Shown here: positions 34,164 through 42,275 of the stretch, one piece after another
Numbering within the stretch: position 1 is the first letter of the stretch
Layout: every line of letters begins with the position of its first letter
NCBI RefSeq assembly: GCF_900142825.1
Contig: NZ_FRCH01000001.1
Span: forward strand, 1,860,001-1,924,000
Direction of reading: 5' to 3'
Length of the DNA: 64,000 nucleotides
Source of the DNA: Rhodanobacter sp. OK091
GTDB taxonomy: Bacteria; Pseudomonadota; Gammaproteobacteria; Xanthomonadales; Rhodanobacteraceae
Notes under the pieces: model-generated
Databases searched by the model: none
What the model saw: only the letters and a program-made list of their open reading frames with translations
What the model was told of the DNA's origin: nothing
Made by a program: the position numbers and the translations under genes

Positions 34164-36326
34164 ATGCGTCTTGCCTTCGTTGTCGCCGTCACGTTGTTTG
34201 CCGCGGGCGTCGCCTGTGCCGCACAACTGCCGCCCGTCGAACCGCACAAGCCGACGCACGGCGACGTGTCGCTGATCGCCGGCACCGCGCCGCTGCCGCC
34301 GCCGACACCGCAACACGCCGACGCCAGTGTGATCCATGGCGTTACCGTGAAAGATCCGTACCGCTGGCTGGAAAACCCGGACGACCCGACCGTGCAGCAG
34401 TGGATCAAGGCGCAGAACGCCTATACCGAGGCCGAACTGGCCGCCATGCCGCAGGGCAAGGCGCTCACCGCGCGCGTGCAACAACTGTCGATCACCTCGA
34501 CCACGCGCTCTGGCCCGATGCTGGCCGGCGGCACGCTGTTCTACATGCAGCAGACGCCGCCGCAGCCACAACCGGTACTGATCGCACAGGCCTGGCCGAA
34601 CGGCGCGGCGAAGACCCTGGTCGATCCGAACGCCGGCCATGGCAGCACCGCGATCGTCGCCTACTGGCCGTCCCCGGGAGGACGTTACCTTGCCTACGGC
34701 ACCGCCGAAGGTGGCAGCGAACTGACCACCATCCACGTGCTCGACGTCAACAGCGGCAAGACGCTCAGCGACACGCTGCCCTGGGCCGGCGGCGGCACCA
34801 CGCCGCAGGGCGTGGCCTGGGACGCCGACGAGAAAGGCTTCAGCTATGTGCGCCTCACGCCACCGGCCGCTGGCAAGCCGGTGGAGCAGTTCAATGCCAC
34901 GCTGGTGCATCACACCCTGGGCCAGGCTACCACCGCGGATATCGTGGTGTTCGGCGAGAACTATTCGAAGGTTGCCGAATACGTGCTGGTGAATGCACCG
35001 GGCACGGCGCAGGCTGCGGTGCTTGCGTACGACGGCGACGGCGGCCCGGCCGAGGTGTTTCTGCGTCGCGGCAACACGTTCCAGCGCGTGCTCGATCACG
35101 CTGCGAACGTGCGCACGGCCGCGTGGGTGTCTGGACGTCTATATGTCGCGTCGTTCCAGGACGCGCCGCGCGGCAAGATCGTGGCGGTCGACGCGGAGGG
35201 CAAGCCGGCGACGATGCTGGCTCAACGCGATGGTGCGATCCAGCAGATCGCTCCGCTTGGCAACGGTTTTCTGGTGGTTCGCAGCTGGGGCTCGGACTGG
35301 TGGGTCGAGCAGTACGACGCCAAGGCCCAGTTCGTGCGCAAGCTGCCGTTGCCGGCGCACGGGATCGACGTGGGCGAGATCGCTTCCGAATCCGGCCAGG
35401 ACAAGGCGCTGATCAGCTACAGCGGCTGGACCACGCCGGAGCGCTGGGTGGAATACGACGGCCACAGCGGCACACTGAAAACCGTGTTCGAGGTGAAGCC
35501 GGCGGTCGATTATTCCAAGGTGACCGTGCAGCGCATCGACGGCACGTCGAAGGACGGCACCAGGATTCCGGTGACCGTGCTGTCGATGGCTGGCACCAAA
35601 CCGAATGGCCCGCGCCCGACCATCTTGTACAGCTACGGCGGTTTCGATATCCCGATCAAGCCCGGCTTCATCGGCCCGAATCTCGCATGGCTGGAGCGTG
35701 GCGGTGTACTCGCGTACGCGAACATCCGCGGCGGCAATGAGAACGGCCAGGTTTGGCACGCGCAAGGGCAGCAGTTGCACAAACAGAACGTGTTCGATGA
35801 CTTCCACGCCGCCGCGTTGGCCTTGTTCGACACGCACTGGACCGACCGCGCCCACCTGGGCATTCTCGGCGGCAGCAACGGCGGCCTGCTGATGGGCACG
35901 CAGATCGTGCAGCATCCCGGCGACTACCGAGCGGTAATGGCGAAGGTCGGCATCCACGACATGCTGCGCCATGAGACCGCGTTCGCGAACGGCCCGTACA
36001 ACGTCAGCGAATACGGCACGATCAGCGACCCGGCACAGTTCAAGGCCACCCTGGCGTATTCGCCGCTGCAGAACGTGCAGCTGCACACCGCCTATCCGGC
36101 CGTGCTGATGACCACCGGCGCGAACGATCCGCGGGTGGCGCCGTGGCAGTCGCGCAAATTCACCGCCGCACTTCAGAAGGCCACCTCATCGGCCCAGCCG
36201 ATCATGCTGCTGACCCGCACGAACGCCGGCCACGGCATCGGCGCTCCTTTCAGTCAGCGCGTCGGCGATACCGCGATCGGGCTGACGTTCTTCGCGCATG
36301 AGCTGGGCCTGGATGGCAAGCCTTGA
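34164..36326 (+). CDS. Prolyl oligopeptidase family serine peptidase (S9A), exported
   Basis: A 720-residue enzyme. Signal peptide: MRLAFVVAVTLFAAGVACA. N-terminal lead-in VKDPYRWLENPDDPTVQQWI is the S9A hallmark, then a beta-propeller (about 120-470) and an alpha/beta-hydrolase domain. Catalytic residues are Ser571 in GGSNGGLL, Asp655 in GANDPRV and His690 in NAGHGIG. It cleaves after proline in short peptides, here presumably in the periplasm. The frame is open 42 codons further 5', but the ATG at 34164 begins the signal peptide. It sits between paralogs 1 and 2 of a TonB-C-like family, and a 16-codon copy of its end occurs before paralog 3. Confidence 0.94.
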   Translation: MRLAFVVAVTLFAAGVACAAQLPPVEPHKPTHGDVSLIAGTAPLPPPTPQHADASVIHGVTVKDPYRWLENPDDPTVQQWIKAQNAYTEAELAAMPQGKALTARVQQLSITSTTRSGPMLAGGTLFYMQQTPPQPQPVLIAQAWPNGAAKTLVDPNAGHGSTAIVAYWPSPGGRYLAYGTAEGGSELTTIHVLDVNSGKTLSDTLPWAGGGTTPQGVAWDADEKGFSYVRLTPPAAGKPVEQFNATLVHHTLGQATTADIVVFGENYSKVAEYVLVNAPGTAQAAVLAYDGDGGPAEVFLRRGNTFQRVLDHAANVRTAAWVSGRLYVASFQDAPRGKIVAVDAEGKPATMLAQRDGAIQQIAPLGNGFLVVRSWGSDWWVEQYDAKAQFVRKLPLPAHGIDVGEIASESGQDKALISYSGWTTPERWVEYDGHSGTLKTVFEVKPAVDYSKVTVQRIDGTSKDGTRIPVTVLSMAGTKPNGPRPTILYSYGGFDIPIKPGFIGPNLAWLERGGVLAYANIRGGNENGQVWHAQGQQLHKQNVFDDFHAAALALFDTHWTDRAHLGILGGSNGGLLMGTQIVQHPGDYRAVMAKVGIHDMLRHETAFANGPYNVSEYGTISDPAQFKATLAYSPLQNVQLHTAYPAVLMTTGANDPRVAPWQSRKFTAALQKATSSAQPIMLLTRTNAGHGIGAPFSQRVGDTAIGLTFFAHELGLDGKP

Positions 36327-36429
36327 GCGCGGTGACGGCGTAGGGGCTACCTCACCCGCCATCGCTGCGGCATGATGGCCACCACTCGCGTGGTGCGGGG
36401 CGCCGGCGTTAACGGGGAGAAAAATGGCG

Positions 36430-37242
36430 ATGAAAGGCATCATGTGTTGTGCCTGCGTCATGCTGCTGGCTTGTGTATTGCAAGCACGAGCAGCCGACAG
36501 CCAGGAACAGACCTACGTCCTCAGCGCCGAGGTAAGCGCGCTGGGTGAAGTGACAAAGACGCAGGCCGAGCCTGGAGTTACCAAACCGATCGCCGCCGTG
36601 CTGGACCTGGCGCTCAGGCATTGGCGATTTGTGCCCGCGCAAAAGGATGGAAGAGCCGTTCCCGCACAAACCTTCATCACGGCGACACTGGAGTCGGTAT
36701 CCGATACCGGTGGCAAATACACACTGACGGTCAGGTACATCAGCCACGGCCCCAAGTGGGAGCACACCAACTTTCCGCGTTATTCTCCAGAGGCCTTGCA
36801 GATCCACGCACAAGGCAGCGTCGAGGCTACTGCTGAACTTCAGGCGGATGGCAAGTTGATCGTCAAGGATTCCCGCACTTCCGCCACAGGTCGTGGTGGC
36901 AGGTTGCTGGTCCAAGGTGTCGACGATGCACTTCTGCACGATCGGTATACCCCGGAAACGCTGGACGGAAAGCCGGTCCCCGCGCATCTGCGCACCCGCG
37001 TCGTGTTCCATCTGGACGAGCACAACGCGGTCACGACGACCCACTGCAAAGGGCCTCCCGACAGCATACCGATCTGGTGCACCGAAAGCCGCACCGACAA
37101 TACCCCTCCGACAGACGCAGATCGCGATTTTCTGGAGCAAACGGGTTTTGTCGTAGGTGTCGAAGCCAACCGGGCCTGGCGCCCGGGAATTTCGAGCGTG
37201 TTGCAGCCGAGCGTGATCAATCCGATAACCATGCATCTCTGA
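36430..37242 (+). CDS. Secreted protein with two TonB-C-like domains, paralog 2
   Basis: A 270-residue exported protein (signal peptide MKGIMCCACVMLLACVLQARA) closely related to paralog 1. The first TonB-C-like unit contains AAVLDLALRHWRFVPAQKDG and the second PRYSPEALQIHAQGSVEATA ... DGKPVPAHLRTRVVFHL. The end (RAWRPGISSVLQPSVINPIT) matches paralog 1. An earlier ATG at 36424 exists; 36430 is preferred because all three paralogs begin MK and GGGGAG (36414-36419) is then ten bases away. It follows the S9A peptidase by about 100 bases. The shared leader motif TGCGGCATGAT lies at 36366-36376. Confidence 0.75.
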   Translation: MKGIMCCACVMLLACVLQARAADSQEQTYVLSAEVSALGEVTKTQAEPGVTKPIAAVLDLALRHWRFVPAQKDGRAVPAQTFITATLESVSDTGGKYTLTVRYISHGPKWEHTNFPRYSPEALQIHAQGSVEATAELQADGKLIVKDSRTSATGRGGRLLVQGVDDALLHDRYTPETLDGKPVPAHLRTRVVFHLDEHNAVTTTHCKGPPDSIPIWCTESRTDNTPPTDADRDFLEQTGFVVGVEANRAWRPGISSVLQPSVINPITMHL

Positions 37243-37281
37243 TCCATCGGGGCGGTTTGATCAAGTCGACACGCTGGCATG

Positions 37282-37329
37282 AACGCTGGCCAAGGCATCG
37301 GTGTGTCGTTCAGTCAGCGCGCCGGTTAC
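37282..37329 (+). pseudogene. 16-codon scar of the S9A peptidase C terminus
   Basis: These 48 bases match 36222-36269 of the peptidase gene at 37 positions. In protein they read NAGQGIGVSFSQRAGY against NAGHGIGAPFSQRVGD, the catalytic-His region. No other peptidase sequence surrounds them. It shows that the peptidase-plus-paralog block was duplicated and the second peptidase copy then deleted. Confidence 0.75.
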
Positions 37330-37404
37330 CCCGCGCGCCGTCATTGCGGCATGATAGTGGCTCGCGCGACGCGGGCGCCGGCATTTACTGGGGGAGGGAT
37401 CACG

Positions 37405-38154
37405 ATGAAAAACATCATGCTCTGTGCGGCCATGCTTCTACTGGCCTGTTCCTTGACGGTGCGGGCTGCCGAGAAGCGCGAACAGACCTACAAGGTTGGT
37501 GCCGACGTAGATGCTCAAGGGCACATCACTGCTACTCAGGTCGATCCGGACGTACCGGCATCGATTGCCGCGGTGCTGTCTGCCGCGGTGAAACAGTGGC
37601 AATTCACGCCAGCCAAGCTCAATGGCAGGCCGGTGCCGGCGCATACGTTCATCAGCGCCAAATTGCAGGCCTTGCCGAACGCGCAAGGCCAATACGATCT
37701 GCGCATCAGCTTTATGGGCAACGGCCCCAAGATCGATTCGAAGAGCGTGCCACCACAATATCCAAGGGATGCCATCCGGGCGGGACAATCGGCATTCACC
37801 ATACTTGAAGCGACCGTCCATCCTGACGGCAGCCTCACTGATATGAACGTGAGCAGCAAGTTTGCGGACTGGCCTCTGCCTCTCTATTTCAGGACCGCCG
37901 TGCTTGCCGCCGCGAAACGGTGGCATGCCATACCCGAGCAAGTCGATGGCCAACCGGTGGCAACTCGCATGCATATACCAGTGAACTTCACTGTCGACTC
38001 TCCTCGCTTCACTGCAAAGCAGATCAGAATGCTGCGCGAGGCCGACCGCGAGGAGGCCGCCCAACCCGCCATCCCGCTGCCGTCGGAACAGGAGGTTGCA
38101 CTGGACAGTCCGCTGCAACCCAGCGTCGTCGCCACCGTCACCAACGCCCCCTGA
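37405..38154 (+). CDS. Secreted protein with two TonB-C-like domains, paralog 3 (diverged)
   Basis: A 249-residue exported protein with signal peptide MKNIMLCAAMLLLACSLTVRA. The first domain has AAVLSAAVKQWQFTPAKLNG and PVPAHTFISAKLQAL. The second has PQYPRDAIRAGQSAFTILEA ... VDGQPVATRMHIPVNFTV. The tail differs from the other paralogs and contains a helical MLREADREEAAQPA stretch, but ends with the related SPLQPSVVATVTN. GGAGG is seven bases before the ATG. The longer frame 5' of it translates the peptidase scar and is not taken as coding. The esterase gene starts 15 bases after the stop. Confidence 0.72.
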   Translation: MKNIMLCAAMLLLACSLTVRAAEKREQTYKVGADVDAQGHITATQVDPDVPASIAAVLSAAVKQWQFTPAKLNGRPVPAHTFISAKLQALPNAQGQYDLRISFMGNGPKIDSKSVPPQYPRDAIRAGQSAFTILEATVHPDGSLTDMNVSSKFADWPLPLYFRTAVLAAAKRWHAIPEQVDGQPVATRMHIPVNFTVDSPRFTAKQIRMLREADREEAAQPAIPLPSEQEVALDSPLQPSVVATVTNAP

Positions 38155-38169
38155 CCCGCCGAGTACCGC

Positions 38170-38832
38170 ATGCCCCTGCCCGCCATCGAACACGAAACCG
38201 CAGCCAACCCGCGTTACAGCATCCTCTGGCTGCATGGCCTGGGCGCCGACGGCAACGATTTCGCGCCCATCGTGCCGGAGCTGGTCGATCCTGCGTGGCC
38301 ACCGCTGCGTTTCGTGTTTCCGCATGCGCCGGTACGGCCGGTGACGATCAACAACGGTCTGTCGATGCGCGCGTGGTACGACATCGCCGCGTTCGATCTC
38401 AACGCGCGACAGGACGAGGTGGGCATGCGTGCGTCGATCGGCGAGGTGGAGACCTTGATCGCCCGCGAGCGCAGCCGGGGCGTGCCCAGCGAGCACATCG
38501 TGCTGGCCGGCTTCTCCCAGGGCGGGGCGATCGCGCTGGCCGCCGGTCTGCGTCATCCGGAAAAGCTGGGCGGCATCATCGCGCTGTCGACCTACCTGCC
38601 GCTGCACGCAACGCTCGCGGGCGAACGCCACGCGGCGAACGCGACGTTGCCGATCTTCTGGGGTCACGGCACGCTCGATCCGGTGGTGATCCTGCAGCGC
38701 GGCACCGACTCGCGCGATCTGCTGCAATCACTGGGTTACACGGTGGATTGGCATATCTATCCGATGGCCCACGCGGTCTGCGCCGAAGAAATTGACGACC
38801 TGCGTCGCTGGCTCGGCCAGCGGCTGGCATAA
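38170..38832 (+). CDS. Carboxylesterase / phospholipase, alpha/beta-hydrolase (EstB/YpfH group)
   Basis: A 220-residue cytosolic hydrolase of the carboxylesterase II/acyl-protein thioesterase type. LWLHGLGADGNDFAPIVPEL carries the oxyanion-hole region, and FVFPHAPVRPVTINNGLSMR is a family stretch with the N-N-G-loop. The triad is Ser116 in AGFSQGGAI, Asp170 in GTLDPVV and His201 in YPMAHAVC. It hydrolyses short-chain esters and possibly lysophospholipids. It follows paralog 3 closely and precedes a sensor-kinase pair by 30 bases; a functional link is not evident. Confidence 0.92.
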   Translation: MPLPAIEHETAANPRYSILWLHGLGADGNDFAPIVPELVDPAWPPLRFVFPHAPVRPVTINNGLSMRAWYDIAAFDLNARQDEVGMRASIGEVETLIARERSRGVPSEHIVLAGFSQGGAIALAAGLRHPEKLGGIIALSTYLPLHATLAGERHAANATLPIFWGHGTLDPVVILQRGTDSRDLLQSLGYTVDWHIYPMAHAVCAEEIDDLRRWLGQRLA

Positions 38833-38862
38833 GCGGCGTCCGCATACGGCATACTGGCCCGC

Positions 38863-39915
38863 ATGCGCGAACTGAAGCCCAGCCGCGGCCCGCGCGGCCG
38901 CATCGAACACAGCCCGCTGCCGGACTTCTGCGAGCTGCCGGCGTTGTTCGCGCTGCTCGTGGTGGGCGCATTGACCGTAACCGTGATGTGGCTGGCAGGC
39001 GACGACCCGCGCGACTGGTCTGCCTATAGCGTCAGCATGCTGTTCGTAACCTTGCTGGGCATGGTGATCGCGGTGACGCTGTGCGCGCTGCGGCCGTGGT
39101 TGCAGCGTTTGCCGAAACACCTGCCGTATGTCGGCGTATGGTTGCTGATCCTGCTGCTTGTGCTGGTCGCCAGCATCGTGGCGCACTGGTTCGATGGCGC
39201 GTTGCAGATGCATCTGGTGCGCAGCAGCCTGCCCGTGTTCGTGCGCGACAACGTGCTGATCGCCACCTTGCTCGGTGCCGCGCTGCTGCGCTATTTCTAC
39301 GTGCTGGCGCAGTGGCAGGCGCGGCTGGCGGCGGTGACGCGCGCGCAGGTCGAGGCGCTGCAGGCGCGCATCCGCCCGCACTTCCTGTTCAACAGCATGA
39401 ATACGGTGGCGGCGCTGATCCGCGTCGATCCGGCTGCGGCCGAGCGCACGGTGGAAGATCTGTCCGAACTGTTCCGTGCCGCGCTGGGCCAACACGATAC
39501 CGACGACGGCACCTTGGGCGAGGAGCTGGCGCTGATCGATCGTTATCTGGCGATCGAACAACTGCGCCTCGGCGCGCGCCTGCGTGTGCAGCGTGAGCTG
39601 GATGACCTTCCCGCCGACTTTCCGCTGCCGCGCCTGCTGCTGCAGCCGCTGGTGGAGAACGCGGTACGCCATGGCATCCAGCCGCTGCGCGAAGGCGGAG
39701 AGGTGGTCCTTCGCGGACATCGCGGCGGCGGCGGCATCCGCATCGAGATCAGCAATCCGCTGCCTGACACGCCCGCCGAACCCGGCAACGGCCATGGCCT
39801 GGACAGCGTGCGCCAGCGCATCGTCTACCGCTATGGCCCGTTGGCGAAAGCGCAGGCCGGACCGCAGGGCAACCGCTTCGTGGTGCTGCTGTACCTGCCG
39901 AGGCCCGCACGGTGA
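38863..39915 (+). CDS. algZ: LytS/AlgZ-type sensor histidine kinase
   Basis: A 350-residue membrane kinase with four hydrophobic helices in the first 150 residues (FALLVVGALTVTVMWLAG; VTLLGMVIAVTLCAL region; WLLILLLVLVASIVAHW; NVLIATLLGAALLRYFYVL). The His_kinase domain has the phospho-acceptor in QARIRPHFLFNSMNTVAALI. The HATPase has PRLLLQPLVENAVRHGI and EPGNGHGLDSVRQRI. Its stop overlaps the next ATG by one base, coupling it to an AlgR-like regulator. In Pseudomonas AlgZ/AlgR controls alginate, motility and virulence; the Xanthomonad equivalent is not well defined, so the symbol is by analogy. Confidence 0.85.
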   Translation: MRELKPSRGPRGRIEHSPLPDFCELPALFALLVVGALTVTVMWLAGDDPRDWSAYSVSMLFVTLLGMVIAVTLCALRPWLQRLPKHLPYVGVWLLILLLVLVASIVAHWFDGALQMHLVRSSLPVFVRDNVLIATLLGAALLRYFYVLAQWQARLAAVTRAQVEALQARIRPHFLFNSMNTVAALIRVDPAAAERTVEDLSELFRAALGQHDTDDGTLGEELALIDRYLAIEQLRLGARLRVQRELDDLPADFPLPRLLLQPLVENAVRHGIQPLREGGEVVLRGHRGGGGIRIEISNPLPDTPAEPGNGHGLDSVRQRIVYRYGPLAKAQAGPQGNRFVVLLYLPRPAR

Positions 39916-40619
39916 TGCGCGTGCTGATCGTCGACGATGAACCGCTGGCACGCGCCCGCCTGGCCGCGCTGCTCGGCGAGTGTGACGGCGTGGAGATCGT
40001 CGGCAGTGTCGGCGACGGCGAAACCGCGCTCGGTTCGCTTGGTGAACTGCAGCCCGATATCCTGCTGCTGGACATCAACATGCCAGGTCTCAGCGGCACC
40101 GCGCTGGCGCAACGATTGTCAGGACGCACACGGGCTCAGGTGATCTTCTGCACCGCCTACGAAGCACACGCGCTTCAGGCCTTCGAACTGGGCGCGGTCG
40201 ATTACCTGCTCAAACCGGTGCGGCTGGAACGGCTGCGCGATGCGCTGCAACGCGCACAACGACGCCTCGCCGATCAGCCGCGCGAGCCTACCGCCTATCT
40301 GCGCGGCCGGATGCGCGGCGAACAAATCCGCATCGCACTCAATGAAGTGATCTGCCTGCTCGCCGATGAAAAATACGTCGTGGTGAAGCACCGCCGCGGC
40401 GAACTGCTGATCGAGGAATCGCTGCGCCAGCTGGAAGAAGCCTATCCGGATCAACTGATACGCCTGCACCGCAATTGTCTGGTGCCTCCGCCACGCCTGC
40501 TCGGCATCAAGACCCTCGCCGACGGCCGCGTGCTGGCGCGCCTCGACGGCACCGAAATCAACCCCGAGATCAGCCGGCGAAATTTGCCGGTGGTGAGGAA
40601 ATTGTTGCGGCTGGGGTGA
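39915..40619 (+). CDS. algR: LytTR-family response regulator, AlgR-like
   Basis: A 234-residue regulator. The receiver domain (1-120) has acidic DDE at its start (MRVLIVDDEPLARARLAALL), the phospho-Asp in DILLLDINMPGLSG, and the conserved Lys in VDYLLKPVRLERL. The LytTR DNA-binding domain spans about 135-234 (VICLLADEKYVVVKHRRGEL; LIRLHRNCLVPPPRLLGIK). The domain normally binds paired direct repeats. The start is the ATG that overlaps the kinase stop (TGATG); an in-frame GTG three bases earlier is possible. It pairs with the AlgZ-like kinase as one two-component system. Confidence 0.9.
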   Translation: MRVLIVDDEPLARARLAALLGECDGVEIVGSVGDGETALGSLGELQPDILLLDINMPGLSGTALAQRLSGRTRAQVIFCTAYEAHALQAFELGAVDYLLKPVRLERLRDALQRAQRRLADQPREPTAYLRGRMRGEQIRIALNEVICLLADEKYVVVKHRRGELLIEESLRQLEEAYPDQLIRLHRNCLVPPPRLLGIKTLADGRVLARLDGTEINPEISRRNLPVVRKLLRLG

Positions 40620-40718
40620 ATAGGTACGGGCTATTGCACCTGAGCGACTCTGCCCTTTGGGTGGTAGGCTTCTGAATTGAATTCGCGAACGTTGAATTTG
40701 AGCGCCAATGGAGACCGC

Positions 40719-41117
40719 ATGAGTACCGCCAAGGAAATACTCGGCACTTACTTGCATGTGTGTGATGGCGGTAAAACCGATGCGATATCCGTTTCGGACT
40801 CATTCTGGGAAGAACTGGCGGGCGGTGCCTATCCACAACTTGACCAAGGCAGGCTCATGTCCGCCTTTACATTCTCCGAGCCGTGGTCTACGTGGGAGCG
40901 TCACCCCGCCGGCGAGGAGCTGGTCATGTTGCTTTCGGGCACCGCAACTATCGTGCTTGAGGATTCTGGCCAAGAGCGCGCTGTTCAGTTGAGCGATCCC
41001 GGTTCTTACGTCCTGGTGCCACAAAATGTCTGGCACACGGCCAGGACCACGGTTCCAACCACGATGCTATTCCTCACGCCAGGCGCCGGTACCGAGCATC
41101 GGCCGATTGGGGCCTGA
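40719..41117 (+). CDS. Small cupin-domain protein
   Basis: A 132-residue single-domain cupin. The first cupin motif region is WERHPAGEELVMLLSGTATI and the second is DPGSYVLVPQNVWHTARTTV. Metal-ligand candidates are His (ERHP), Glu-Glu (GEE) and His (VWHTA). GGAGA lies five bases before the ATG at 40719; the frame opens 14 codons earlier without a ribosome site. The substrate is unknown. Members of this size include sugar-binding and quercetinase-like proteins and small-molecule sensors. It stands alone between the AlgR-like regulator and a reductase. Confidence 0.78.
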   Translation: MSTAKEILGTYLHVCDGGKTDAISVSDSFWEELAGGAYPQLDQGRLMSAFTFSEPWSTWERHPAGEELVMLLSGTATIVLEDSGQERAVQLSDPGSYVLVPQNVWHTARTTVPTTMLFLTPGAGTEHRPIGA

Positions 41118-41191
41118 CAAGCTATTCAAGGCGAAGCCGCTTCGCGGCCCTGCTTATTTCACGCGTTAGGCGGAAAGAGGAGAACGCAGCC

Positions 41192-41713
41192 ATGAAAGCA
41201 TCTGTCTTCGTCGGTACCAGCCTCGACGGCTTCATGGCCAGAACCAACGGTGAGCTGGATTTTCTGCCGCCGGGAGGTGGCGAACCTCACGGCTACGATG
41301 AGTTCATGGCCACGGTCGATGCGCTGGTCATCGGCCGCCATAATTTCGATACGGTTCTCGCCTTTGATCCGTGGCCCTACGGCAAGAAGCCCGTGTTCGT
41401 GCTCAGCACACACGCGTTGCCTCCGCCCCCGCATGGGGCCGTTGTGGAGCACCTGTCGGGAGCACCGGCCGAGATTGTTTCGCTGCTCGCCACTCGTGGC
41501 ATCGAGCATATCTATGTAGACGGAGGGATCACCATTCAGCAGTTCCTGCAGGCCGGCCTGATCCAACGCATCGTTGTCACGCGCGTTCCCGTACTTATCG
41601 GCGCCGGGATTCCGCTTTTCGGCCCCTTGCAGAACGACATCATCCTCAGACACATTCGGACGCAGCAATACGCCAGCGGCCTCGTCCAGAGCGAGTATGC
41701 AGTTGTCGTCTGA
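41192..41713 (+). CDS. Dihydrofolate reductase family protein (RibD C-terminal-like)
   Basis: A 173-residue NADPH-binding reductase of the RibD-C/DHFR fold. It begins MKASVFVGTSLDGFMARTNG (the S-x-D-G-x-I/M-A hallmark), followed by DALVIGRHNFDTVLAF, HIYVDGGITIQQFLQAGLI and RIVVTRVPVLIGAGIPLFG. Stand-alone proteins of this kind are usually of unknown substrate, not true folate enzymes. It is preceded by AGGAG-like sequence (41177-41182) and followed by a 560-base gene-free repeat region. Confidence 0.88.
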   Translation: MKASVFVGTSLDGFMARTNGELDFLPPGGGEPHGYDEFMATVDALVIGRHNFDTVLAFDPWPYGKKPVFVLSTHALPPPPHGAVVEHLSGAPAEIVSLLATRGIEHIYVDGGITIQQFLQAGLIQRIVVTRVPVLIGAGIPLFGPLQNDIILRHIRTQQYASGLVQSEYAVVV

Positions 41714-41811
41714 CGACTCCGTTTCGCAGCACGGCTCAATCCAGGCCTCACGCTAACGTCCGCGAGTGCATACGCAGTGGGCGGATTTTGAGCCAGGTCA
41801 AGAGCCCCTCA

Positions 41812-42251
41812 CCCCAACCCTCTCCCCCAGTAAAGCCGGGGGAGAGGAGGCGAAACAGCAGGCGTGAGCAGGCACGATCTTTCAGCTCTCCAGCTCTCGC
41901 AACCGCGCAGCGGTCGCGCACCGAGTGCGGGCCAGGATGGCCCGCTGCTCTACCGGGGCCCCTGTGCGGCGGTGAGGCGGGGTCGACAGGCCGCGAAGCG
42001 GGCATCGGCAGGGATGTCGATGCCTTTTCGTCCGGACAGGAGTCCGGTCGAAAAGCCCGGCTCCGGCTCACGGACTTGCCGCCCAGGGATGGGCGGCAAG
42101 CGCCAAGCGGCGGTGGCCTTTCTCTTTGGTTACTTTCCCTTTGGCCACGCAAAGAGAAAGCAACTCGGCTGCCGAAGGCAGACGAAAGCCCCTGCCTCTC
42201 GATCAGTAACGAAGCGACAAAAGCATTGCGACTGAAGTCGCTCCCACAAAA
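41812..42251. repeat. Block of stacked intergenic palindromes, no gene
   Basis: Most of the 560 bases between the reductase and gnd is repeat material. CCTCTCCCCC/GGGGGAGAGG (41819-41828 and 41838-41847) forms a 10-bp stem. CTTTTCGTCCGGAC with its near complement (about 42024-42055) forms another. TTGCCGCCC/GGGCGGCAA follows near 42078-42099. TTTCTCTTTGG and the complementary CAAAGAGAAAG lie at about 42118-42160. The right end (42224-42251) is one arm of the GCGACTTCAGTCGC repeat. Such blocks are common between Xanthomonadales genes. A frame stays open through much of it, but the translation is low-complexity. Confidence 0.75.
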
Positions 42252-42275
42252 AAGCATCCGAAGTGCAGCGCCACC

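Noticed and set aside
33160..38154. Classical TonB proteins
   Set aside because: They have cleavable signal peptides but no N-terminal membrane anchor, no Pro-rich spacer, and no ExbB/ExbD neighbours.
41755..42275. A protein encoded in the repeat block before gnd
   Set aside because: Frames there are open only because of GC-rich palindromes, and their translations are low-complexity and overlap hairpin arms.
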